Below, piece after piece: positions 18,197 through 25,305 of a stretch of DNA of 64,000 nucleotides (within the stretch, counting starts at the first letter, position 1; every line of letters begins with the position of its first letter). Below the pieces are notes generated by a model. The model had not been told where the DNA came from. It made no database searches and saw nothing but the letters and a program-made list of their open reading frames with translations. The position numbers and the translations under genes are program-made. This stretch comes from Nisaea acidiphila (lineage in GTDB: Bacteria > Pseudomonadota > Alphaproteobacteria > Thalassobaculales > Thalassobaculaceae): positions 3,122,001 to 3,186,000 of the forward strand of contig NZ_CP102480.1 in NCBI RefSeq assembly GCF_024662015.1. The letters run 5' to 3'.

Positions 18197-19276
18197 ATGC
18201 GCGCGGCGTCTCTCCTTCTGGCAGGCGGCATGCTGGTCCTGGCGATGGTAGGACCAGCCCCGGCGGCCACCATCCGGGAAGGGGCGGCGGCCGTGCTGGA
18301 GAGAGCGGAGAGTCGGGAGACCGCGCTCGGCACGCTGATATTCTACGATCCGGAGGCGGATCTCGCCGGCGGCGAGGGCGGTCAACCGTACGGAGCCGGC
18401 GACAGGGAATGGGCGGAAAGCTGCCTTGCGATCTACGATCTCTATCGCCAGCTGGGCGGTGAGAAACCGGACGGTCGTCTGCATTTCCGGCGTGATGGCG
18501 GACGCTTTTTCATCGCCGTTTCCGGCGCCCCCGGGCGATGGTTCGACTCGCGCGATGCCGCGCTTTCGGATCTCCTCCGCCTGCTGCTGATCCGCAGCGG
18601 GACGGTGGCGGAGAGTCTCACCTCCGCTGCCCGCTCGGCTTCGCCCAATGCGTCGCTTGCGGCCTTGTCCTCGGCACTCGACCGCGTGCTCCTGGATGAG
18701 ATCTCTCCCGTCATCCTGTCGCCGGGAGAGGTTCGGACGCTGCAGTTCGATGACGCCGATATTGCGGTCGGCACGAAGGGGCTCAAGGTGCGGACCGATA
18801 GTGGCGAAAGCGGTGGTGTGAGCGCGGCAGTGTCGCCGGCATCGATCGGTACAGGCAGCAGACAGTTCGTGCTCGGGTTCCGCGAGGGCCGGTATTTCCG
18901 GCCGGTCTCGGAGCGCGAAGTGACCGTCCGGGACGGTATGGCAAGGGAGGCGGCGACGGCCGACGAACCGGTCCAGACGGCGGCGGTACCGCTGCAGGAC
19001 GGCGTGACCGCGGCGATCGCATCAAGCGGCGAGATCATGCGCTACACGGTGCCGGTCTCCGAGGGCGGGCAGATTTCCGTGACCTCGACCGGGCCGAGCG
19101 ATGTCGAGGCCGTGCTATGGGCAAGTGACGGAACTGTCGTGGCGCGGGATGACGACGGGGGCGACGGCTACAATTTCGCCCTTGAGGCCGATCTGGAGGC
19201 GGGATCCTACACGCTTGAGGTGCGGCATTGCTGTGCCGGAACCGGCCCGTTCGGCCTGACGGTCAGCCAGCAATAG
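18197..19276 (+). CDS. Exported protein with C-terminal PPC-like domain, function unknown
   Basis: This 359-residue protein starts with a signal peptide (about residues 1-23, ending APA-A). The middle has no family I can name. The last 90 or so residues (from ITSSGEIMRY-type sequence at about 276) look like the bacterial pre-peptidase C-terminal beta-sandwich, with DVEAVLWASDG, an Asp-rich DDDGGDG turn and LEAGSYTLEV. Such domains are common in secreted enzymes. The gene begins 8 bases after the dehydrogenase with a GAGG site and ends at a terminator, so it is the last gene of the gsp transcript. It is a candidate substrate or accessory protein of the secretion system, by position only. Confidence 0.7.
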   Translation: MRAASLLLAGGMLVLAMVGPAPAATIREGAAAVLERAESRETALGTLIFYDPEADLAGGEGGQPYGAGDREWAESCLAIYDLYRQLGGEKPDGRLHFRRDGGRFFIAVSGAPGRWFDSRDAALSDLLRLLLIRSGTVAESLTSAARSASPNASLAALSSALDRVLLDEISPVILSPGEVRTLQFDDADIAVGTKGLKVRTDSGESGGVSAAVSPASIGTGSRQFVLGFREGRYFRPVSEREVTVRDGMAREAATADEPVQTAAVPLQDGVTAAIASSGEIMRYTVPVSEGGQISVTSTGPSDVEAVLWASDGTVVARDDDGGDGYNFALEADLEAGSYTLEVRHCCAGTGPFGLTVSQQ

Positions 19277-19289
19277 GCTGAAAGATCCA

Positions 19290-19317
19290 GGCGCCGCCGC
19301 GGGGAGGCGGCGGCGCC
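19290..19317. terminator. Strong GC hairpin between convergent genes
   Basis: GGCGCCGCCGC and GGCGGCGGCGCC form a near-perfect stem of about eleven pairs directly after the exported-protein stop and just before the stop of the leftward cytochrome gene. There is no long T-run, so it may act as a weak intrinsic terminator or stabilise both 3' ends. Confidence 0.65.
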
Positions 19318-19323
19318 CTGTCT

Positions 19324-20643
19324 TCAGTTCGGAACCGGAATCGACTCGACGGCGCTGCGGAACGCCGCGTAATCCCAGGCATCGTATTTGGCGAGGGCAG
19401 CGAATGCCTTGGCGAGCGGATCCTGTGCCGTTTCCGCGACATCCTTCATGCCCATCTCGGCTGCCGCCGAGACCACCGCGCTGATTCCCATCAGCGCCTG
19501 CTCGGCGCCGGCATAATCGGAATATTCCGCGCTTTTCGCTTCGCCAAGGAGACCGGCCAGCAGCTTGGCGATATCCCCGCTGCCGAAGCTGTGGCCCGAG
19601 AACATGGCGACGAGATCGCCGGTTGTTTCCTTCAGTGCCTTCGCCGCTGTATGGAAGGCCTCGACGCTTTCCGTGCTGGCCTTGTGCAGGGCGGTCGTCT
19701 GCCGCGCAAGCGTCGCGCCTTTCTCGGCATCGAGCGCGGTCACCAGGACCCGCAGCATGAGCAGGTTGGAATCGTCGAAACGGACGACACCCGGGCCGAG
19801 GCCCGTGCTCGGACGCGCCTGCCAACGCGGTTCGGTAAGCGAATGATGGCAGGCCTGGCAGTCGAACAGGACCAGTTCCGGAAAGATCCCGTCCATGCCG
19901 CGTTTCGGATCGAGCAGGGCATCGACGCGGCGTTCCAGCGCGATGGCCTGGCCGATAGCCCAGGTCTGCATGCCGTTCGCCACCTGCTTGCGTTTGCGGT
20001 AATCGTCGTCGATCACGTAATGCGCCGGCTGGATCGCGGTGAAGGTGTCCAGTTCGAAACTCATACGCGGGTGACCGGCGCCCATGATGCGGTGTGTCAC
20101 GAACTTGTTGTCGTCCCCGAAATGGCAGGAGAGGCAGAGTTCGGCGCGCTTCACCGGATCTTCGAGCGGATACATTCCGGCCGCCACGTTCTTGGCATGG
20201 TCGCGCACCCCGACATGTTGCCCGAGCCATCGTATCGAGCCGCCATGGCAGGCTTCGCACCCGACGCCGTCGGAAATCTGAAATACCTGCCCGCGCATGT
20301 TCGCGGGAACATTGTCAGCGTGGCAATCGAGGCAAATATCCGCCTCATGCGCGTTCGCAAGCCCGAGATTTGCCGCGATCCGCTTTGAGGCGTCGTTCAT
20401 GAGCACCGTATATGCCTTGGCGTGACTGTCCTTCTGCGACCAGGTCACGTATTCGTTCTGAAGGACGACCGATTTCTCGAAGGGTGTCGCGGCACCATGG
20501 CACGTGCTGCCGGCGCAAGAGGTGACCCCCACATGGACGTCGGACCTGTATTGAGGCAGGTCGGGAGTGGCAGATGATTCCCGCGGTCCGGCGGCGAATG
20601 CCAGGAGCGCGATGGACCCTGTGATGATAATTCGCTTCAGCAT
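19324..20643 (-). CDS. Exported five-haem cytochrome c
   Basis: This 439-residue protein begins with a signal peptide (about residues 1-25, ending SSA-T). It carries four CXXCH haem sites (CLDCH, CEACH, CLSCH, CQACH) and one CX4CH site (CAGSTCH) as the first. It resembles c554-type multihaem cytochromes of periplasmic electron transfer. The C-terminal 170 residues have no cysteine and are helical. The ATG at 20643 has GGAGAG just upstream, and I preferred it to an ATG 21 bases earlier. It lies in tail-to-tail orientation to the gsp operon and 70 bases from a small TPR gene on the same strand. Its redox partner is unknown, but the multihaem cluster starting at 22075 is an obvious candidate. 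Confidence 0.88.
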   Translation of the reverse strand: MLKRIIITGSIALLAFAAGPRESSATPDLPQYRSDVHVGVTSCAGSTCHGAATPFEKSVVLQNEYVTWSQKDSHAKAYTVLMNDASKRIAANLGLANAHEADICLDCHADNVPANMRGQVFQISDGVGCEACHGGSIRWLGQHVGVRDHAKNVAAGMYPLEDPVKRAELCLSCHFGDDNKFVTHRIMGAGHPRMSFELDTFTAIQPAHYVIDDDYRKRKQVANGMQTWAIGQAIALERRVDALLDPKRGMDGIFPELVLFDCQACHHSLTEPRWQARPSTGLGPGVVRFDDSNLLMLRVLVTALDAEKGATLARQTTALHKASTESVEAFHTAAKALKETTGDLVAMFSGHSFGSGDIAKLLAGLLGEAKSAEYSDYAGAEQALMGISAVVSAAAEMGMKDVAETAQDPLAKAFAALAKYDAWDYAAFRSAVESIPVPN

Positions 20644-20714
20644 AATCTCTCCGGATCTCCCCATCCGTTTGTTCTTGTCAGGTTCTTCGACTCTTTGCGG
20701 TCGACGATACCCGG

Positions 20715-21068
20715 CTAGTGTTTCCCTTTTTGCTGCGCCCGCGCCTGCAGTTCAATCAATGCACGCTTTATTTCAGTATCCCCGGGTCGTTCGATCGAGG
20801 CCGAGACGTAGGCCGACACGGCTTCTTTCAATTGGCCGGTTTCGGTATAGAGGGCTCCAAGCCGCTTCAGGGCATCGCCGTCGCGTGGTGATCCCCGAAG
20901 GTAGGTCAGCAGATCTTCTATCCGCGTTTCGGGCGACACGACCGATTCAACTGCTGGAACCGCCACAATCTTTGATGGTGATTCCGCCATCCATACACCG
21001 GCGCCCACAAAGACGGAGCAAGCCGCGGCACTCGCAAAGAGAAGTGCTAGCGTATCGTTTCTCGACAT
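20715..21068 (-). CDS. Small membrane-anchored TPR protein
   Basis: This 117-residue protein has one N-terminal hydrophobic segment (about residues 8-27). A TPR-like pair of helices follows (about 52-105), with ALKRLGALYTETGQLKEAVSAY reading as a full repeat. The size and layout resemble the TPR region of cytochrome c maturation factors (CcmI/CycH or NrfG). Since it lies upstream of, and probably in one transcript with, the five-haem cytochrome, a role in handling apocytochrome is plausible. I chose the ATG at 21068 because GAGG lies before it. The function is inference. Confidence 0.7.
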   Translation of the reverse strand: MSRNDTLALLFASAAACSVFVGAGVWMAESPSKIVAVPAVESVVSPETRIEDLLTYLRGSPRDGDALKRLGALYTETGQLKEAVSAYVSASIERPGDTEIKRALIELQARAQQKGKH

Positions 21069-21149
21069 GGTCCGCCTCATTCGTTACGGGGAGTTTCACA
21101 CCTTAAACTCGCGGGTGACAAGAGGCGGGTCGCCGGGAGCGCGGATTTT

Positions 21150-21908
21150 TTGTTTGGCGAACAGCTAGTGCACTTTGTGTTTCTGCTGCTGGCTGCGGCG
21201 GCAATCGGCAGTTTCCTTGCGACATGCGTTTCCAGAGCGGCGCGGCAGGTTTCTGTGTTTGGAGCTGTACGTTCGAGTTGTCCCACATGCGGGGCCATTG
21301 TGCCCGCATATGCTTTGCTGCCCATTCTCGGATTCCTTGTGTTGAGGGGGCGCTGTGGAGATTGCGGAGCGCGCATCGATCCACTTCATCCGATGATGGA
21401 AGCCGCGACAGTGGCCATGTGTGTCAGCGCGCTCTGGGTCGCGGGATGGCTACTGACTCTCGAAGCGGCCTGCGGTCTTGCTCTCGGAACCGCACTTGTC
21501 TTTCTCGCCTCCCATGATGCTCGGACCGGACGGTTGCCGGATGTCGTTACCCTGCCATTGATCGTCGCGGGGTTGGCAGTTTCGGCTTGGCTTGAGCGCG
21601 TCGACTTTTCGGAAAGTGCGTTGGGCGTGATCCTCGGCGGTGCGGGGGGCTGGGCGGTCTCCGCGGCGTACAGGCAGTTGCGTGGCCGTGAAGGGCTCGG
21701 CATGGGGGATGTGAAGCTCGTCGCCGGCCTCGGAGCGTGGCTGGGCGCCGGAGCGTTGCCCGGGTTGCTCCTTGTCGCTTCGGCAAGTGCGCTCGCCGTG
21801 TTGTTCGTGAGGGCGGTCTCCGGAAGGCGTATTTCTCGTCATGCGAGAATTGTCTTCGGTCCGTTTCTGGCTCTGGCCGGATGGGTCCTGTGGCTCGCCG
21901 GTGCGTGA
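21150..21908 (+). CDS. gspO: Prepilin peptidase (GspO/PilD type)
   Basis: This 252-residue membrane aspartyl protease cuts leaders from the pseudopilins. The zinc-type cysteine pairs are CPTC and CGDC (about residues 44-72). The two catalytic Asp residues lie in HDARTGRLPD and in GMGDVKL, the GxGD motif. About seven membrane helices are predicted. The frame opens with TTG at 21150. A GTG six codons in is an alternative, and neither has a strong ribosome site. Some PilD proteins also methylate the new N-terminus through the cysteine-containing loop. It is separated from the gsp operon by the cytochrome/TPR pair on the other strand. Confidence 0.93.
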   Translation: MFGEQLVHFVFLLLAAAAIGSFLATCVSRAARQVSVFGAVRSSCPTCGAIVPAYALLPILGFLVLRGRCGDCGARIDPLHPMMEAATVAMCVSALWVAGWLLTLEAACGLALGTALVFLASHDARTGRLPDVVTLPLIVAGLAVSAWLERVDFSESALGVILGGAGGWAVSAAYRQLRGREGLGMGDVKLVAGLGAWLGAGALPGLLLVASASALAVLFVRAVSGRRISRHARIVFGPFLALAGWVLWLAGA

Positions 21909-21922
21909 AGGACTTGCCTTAT

Positions 21923-21939
21923 CTCGAATGCCTTTCGAG
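21923..21939. repeat. Perfect inverted repeat upstream of the electron-transfer operon
   Basis: CTCGAA and TTCGAG flank five bases and form a perfect dyad 34 bases ahead of the candidate -35 hexamer. It could be an operator for the operon starting at 22075 or a short hairpin at the end of the peptidase transcript. There is no T-run after it. Confidence 0.45.
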
Positions 21940-21972
21940 CCAAATTCTCATGTGTTTTCAAAAAACTGAACT

Positions 21973-22001
21973 TTGACAGTATGTGAGGAAACGCATATCG
22001 T
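21973..22001 (+). promoter_or_regulatory. Candidate sigma70 promoter of the electron-transfer operon
   Basis: TTGACA at 21973-21978 matches the -35 consensus exactly. TATCGT follows after 17 bases at 21996-22001 and lies 73 bases before the GTG start at 22075. This is the only good hexamer pair in the 166-base gap after the peptidase gene. Confidence 0.5.
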
Positions 22002-22074
22002 CCGTTGGTAGTTTAAGGGCAGTCAATAGTCCGCAGAAACTAGAGAGATATGTCTGGGAACCTGGCGATAACTT

Positions 22075-24468
22075 GTGACGGATCGCTATGAAATCGTGAT
22101 CGTGGGGTCCGGGCCTGCCGGGCTGAGTGCTGCCGGCCGCGCTGCCGAGCGGGGCATTCCACACTTATTGCTTGAGCGGACCGATCACGCCGCCGATACG
22201 ATTTTCAAGTATCAGAAAAAAAAGTTCGTCATGGCGACGCCGGACATCATGCCGCTCAGAAGCGACATGAGCTTCGAGGCCGGTGTCCGGGAGGACATTC
22301 TCGGCGCCTGGGACCGGGAGCTGGAAAGCCTCGGGGTCAATGTCCGCTACAAAGCGGAAGTGACCGGTATCAGCGGCGAAAAAGGCGATTTCACAGTGAC
22401 GCTTGCGGGCGGCGAGACGGTTTCCGCAGGCCATGTGGTGCTGTCGATCGGCCTGCAAGGCAATCTCCGCAAGCTCGGTGTGCCGGGCTCGGAGTGGGAA
22501 AAGGTCCAGTACCAGCTCGACGATCCGCTCGAATATGAGGACGAGACCATCGTCGTGGTCGGTGCCGGCGACGCGGCGATCGAGAACGCGATCGGCCTCG
22601 CGGTCCAGAACAACGTGGTCATCGTCAACCGGCGCGGTGAATTCGCGCGGGCCAAGCCGGGTAACCTCTCGCTCATCACCGAAGCGATCGAGAGCGGCAC
22701 GATCGAATGCTTCTACAATGCCTCTCCGGCGAGTGTTGAGCCGGGCAAGCTGACTCTCAAGGTGCCCGAGGGGGAGACCGAGGTCGCTTGCGACCGGATC
22801 ATCGCGCGTCTTGGCGCCAATCCTCCGCGCAAGTTCGTCGAGGGCTGCGGTATCAAGTTTTCGAGCGACGATCCCTCGGCGTTGCCAGAGCTCTCGCAGA
22901 CCTACGAATCCTCGGTACCGGGCCTCTACGTCATCGGAGCGCTGGCGGGCTACCCGCTGATCAAGCTGGCGATGAACCAGGGTTACGAGGTTGTCGAGAC
23001 GATCATCGGCAATGAGGTGAAGCCGGCTGACGAGCCGCTGCTGGAAGAAAAATTCCGCGCGCTCGGCAACGTCAAGGTCGAGGACGTACTCGGCGCGATC
23101 CAGTCCAACGTGCCGCTGCTCTCCTCGATGACGGTGCTGCAGCTGCGTGAGTTCATGATCGACAGTACGGTGCATCTGAAGCAGCCGGGCGACATGATCT
23201 TCGAGCGCAACGACTACACCAACAGCGTCTATTCCATCGTGAACGGCGCGGTCGACGTTCAGATCAATCCGAAGGATCCGCGCGAGGTCGTGACGCTCGG
23301 AACGGGCGCATTCTTTGGCGAGATGGGCCTGATCGCCGGGCGCCGCCGGACCGCGACGATCGTGGCCAGCGAACAGTGCTTCCTGGTAGAGACGCCGCGC
23401 CGCGCGATGCTGCGTTTGATCAACTCGGTCCCGGCTGCCCGCCGCGTGCTGGACCAGGCCGCGATGACGCGCCAGATCCAGACGCATCTGGCGCCGAACA
23501 TCGATCCGGAGATGTTGCAGGAAGTGGTCGAGACGGCGGAGATCGAGAGTTTCTCGGCCGGCGATACCGTCATCTCCGAAGGCGAGACGAGCAACGACGT
23601 GTATCTGATCCGGACTGGCTCGATGACGGTTTCCCGGCGCATTGCCGGCCGTGACATCGTGCTCTCCTACATCCCGGCCGGGAATTATATCGGCGAGATG
23701 GCGCTGTTGGGGAACACGCCGCGGTCTGCAACGGTGAAAGCGACGGTGGCCTCGGAAGCGATCAAGATCGATGCGGGCGCCTTCAAGCGTTTGATCGAAC
23801 GGGAGCCGGATCTCAGGCGGCAGATCGAAGCCCGTTTCCAGGACAGGCTGGTCGAGAATGTCGAGACCGAGACGCGCCCGGAATCCGGCGACATCATCGA
23901 TTTCCTGGTGACCCAGGGAGTTGGCGAGGCGACAGACATCCTGCTGATCGACGAGAGTCTCTGCGTGCGCTGCGACAATTGCGAGACGGCCTGCGCGGAG
24001 ACCCACGGCGGCGTCTCCCGGCTGAACCGGGAAGCGGGACCGACTTTCGGCACGCTGCATGTCCCGACCTCCTGCCGGCATTGCGAACACCCGCACTGCA
24101 TGGCGGATTGCCCCGCGGATGCGATCCATCGCGCACCGGATGGCGAGGTCTTCATCGACGACAAATGCATCGGCTGCGGCAACTGCGCGCGCGACTGTCC
24201 GTACAACGTGATCCAGATGGCTTATCCGCGGCCGGAGAAACCCGGGCTCCTGTCCTGGTTGTTCTTCGGTGCCGGTCCCGGGCCGGGTGAGGACAAGCGG
24301 CCGATGGTCAAGCCGGACGGCGCCCGCGAGTCCGCGGTCAAATGCGATATGTGCAAGGACGTCACCGGCGGCGCTTCCTGCGTCAGTGCCTGCCCGACCG
24401 GGGCGGCGGTGCGTGTCAAGCCGGAGGAGTTTCTCTCCATCACCAATCTCGCACGGTTCGGGAGGTAG
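22075..24468 (+). CDS. FAD/NAD(P) reductase fused to two cNMP-binding domains and a four-cluster ferredoxin
   Basis: This 797-residue cytosolic protein joins three modules. Residues 1-310 are a thioredoxin-reductase-like flavoprotein with GSGPAG (11-16) for FAD and GAGDAAIENA (163-172) for NAD(P)H. It has no CxxC disulphide, and the usual C-terminal GD is replaced in YVIGALAG. Residues 355-450 and 480-580 are two cyclic-nucleotide-binding domains whose phosphate loops (FGEMGL with RTAT; GEMALL with PRSAT) keep the binding Arg. Residues 630-775 hold 16 cysteines in four ferredoxin groups, as in DmsB or NrfC-type subunits, so four [4Fe-4S] clusters. It probably links NAD(P)H to the membrane protein encoded next. 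It starts with GTG and a weak ribosome site. The stop is three bases before the next ATG. Confidence 0.9.
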   Translation: MTDRYEIVIVGSGPAGLSAAGRAAERGIPHLLLERTDHAADTIFKYQKKKFVMATPDIMPLRSDMSFEAGVREDILGAWDRELESLGVNVRYKAEVTGISGEKGDFTVTLAGGETVSAGHVVLSIGLQGNLRKLGVPGSEWEKVQYQLDDPLEYEDETIVVVGAGDAAIENAIGLAVQNNVVIVNRRGEFARAKPGNLSLITEAIESGTIECFYNASPASVEPGKLTLKVPEGETEVACDRIIARLGANPPRKFVEGCGIKFSSDDPSALPELSQTYESSVPGLYVIGALAGYPLIKLAMNQGYEVVETIIGNEVKPADEPLLEEKFRALGNVKVEDVLGAIQSNVPLLSSMTVLQLREFMIDSTVHLKQPGDMIFERNDYTNSVYSIVNGAVDVQINPKDPREVVTLGTGAFFGEMGLIAGRRRTATIVASEQCFLVETPRRAMLRLINSVPAARRVLDQAAMTRQIQTHLAPNIDPEMLQEVVETAEIESFSAGDTVISEGETSNDVYLIRTGSMTVSRRIAGRDIVLSYIPAGNYIGEMALLGNTPRSATVKATVASEAIKIDAGAFKRLIEREPDLRRQIEARFQDRLVENVETETRPESGDIIDFLVTQGVGEATDILLIDESLCVRCDNCETACAETHGGVSRLNREAGPTFGTLHVPTSCRHCEHPHCMADCPADAIHRAPDGEVFIDDKCIGCGNCARDCPYNVIQMAYPRPEKPGLLSWLFFGAGPGPGEDKRPMVKPDGARESAVKCDMCKDVTGGASCVSACPTGAAVRVKPEEFLSITNLARFGR

Positions 24469-24470
24469 GG

Positions 24471-25298
24471 ATGCACGAGGGGTTCCTGGTTCACGACCGT
24501 TTCAAGTTCTTCAAATGGGCGAGTGCGCTTTGCATCACTTCAGCGGTTGCCTACGCGATCTACGACCCGCTTGATGTGCAGAGCGGCGGTACCTGGCTCG
24601 GTTACGGGCTCGGTACGATCGGCGCCTTGCTCATCCTCTGGCTAATGTGGTTCGGCATTCGCAAGCGCCGCTATGGCGGTGCCTTCCGCCTGCGTGCCTG
24701 GCTTTCGGCCCATGTCTATCTTGGGCTCAGCCTGATCGTCGTCGGCACGTTGCATACCGGGTTCCAGCTCGGCTGGAACGTTCATACGCTGGCCTATGTG
24801 CTGATGATGCTGGTGATCGCGAGCGGGGCCTTCGGGATCTATGCCTATGCCCGTTACCCGCGCCTGATGACGGAGAACCGGCGCGGACAGGCGGTCGACG
24901 AGTACCTGAGCCAGATCAGCGATATCGATCGGGAATGCCGGCAAGTTGCCGGCAATCTGCCCGACGAGATCACGGCGCAGGTGATGAAATCCTGCAACGA
25001 GACTCGGATCGGCGGATCCTGCTGGAGACAGCTTTCCGGCCGCGACCGGAGATGCGCCTCGGCCGAGGCCTTCGAGGAATTGCGGCAGATGAGCACCAAT
25101 GTCTCCGCCGGCGACGGACCCGCGGTGCGCAAGCTGATCACGCTAATCGGCAAGAAGTGCTCGCTGCTGGCTACCGTTCGGCGGGACATCCAGCTGAAGG
25201 CGCTGATGGATATCTGGCTGCATCTGCATGTGCCGCTGTCCTTCGCGCTCCTGGCGGCGCTGACCGCACACATCTTCTCCGTCTTCTACTACTGGTGA
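24471..25298 (+). CDS. Membrane b-type cytochrome-like protein with a soluble insertion
   Basis: This 275-residue protein has four N-terminal membrane helices (about residues 15-31, 44-62, 78-98, 103-126). A soluble stretch of about 110 residues with five cysteines follows, then one last helix (about 250-272). Histidines at 81, 95 and 105 in helices three and four, and 251, 253 and 267 around the last helix, could ligate one or two b haems. It is not a clear member of a family I can name. The layout suits a membrane electron carrier between the Fe-S protein before it and the periplasmic cytochrome after it. A GGAGG site precedes the ATG at 24471 closely. Confidence 0.72.
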   Translation: MHEGFLVHDRFKFFKWASALCITSAVAYAIYDPLDVQSGGTWLGYGLGTIGALLILWLMWFGIRKRRYGGAFRLRAWLSAHVYLGLSLIVVGTLHTGFQLGWNVHTLAYVLMMLVIASGAFGIYAYARYPRLMTENRRGQAVDEYLSQISDIDRECRQVAGNLPDEITAQVMKSCNETRIGGSCWRQLSGRDRRCASAEAFEELRQMSTNVSAGDGPAVRKLITLIGKKCSLLATVRRDIQLKALMDIWLHLHVPLSFALLAALTAHIFSVFYYW

Positions 25299-25305
25299 CC
25301 GGATC

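Noticed and set aside
19324-21068. The five-haem cytochrome and TPR genes as part of the same operon as 22075-35659
   Set aside because: They are on the opposite strand with the prepilin peptidase between. A functional link is possible, but not a common transcript.
21980-21997. CRP-like dyad (TATGTG and CGCATA) inside the promoter of the electron-transfer operon
   Set aside because: Only one half resembles TGTGA, the other is poor, and it lies between the -35 and -10. It is tempting because of the cNMP domains but not strong enough to list.
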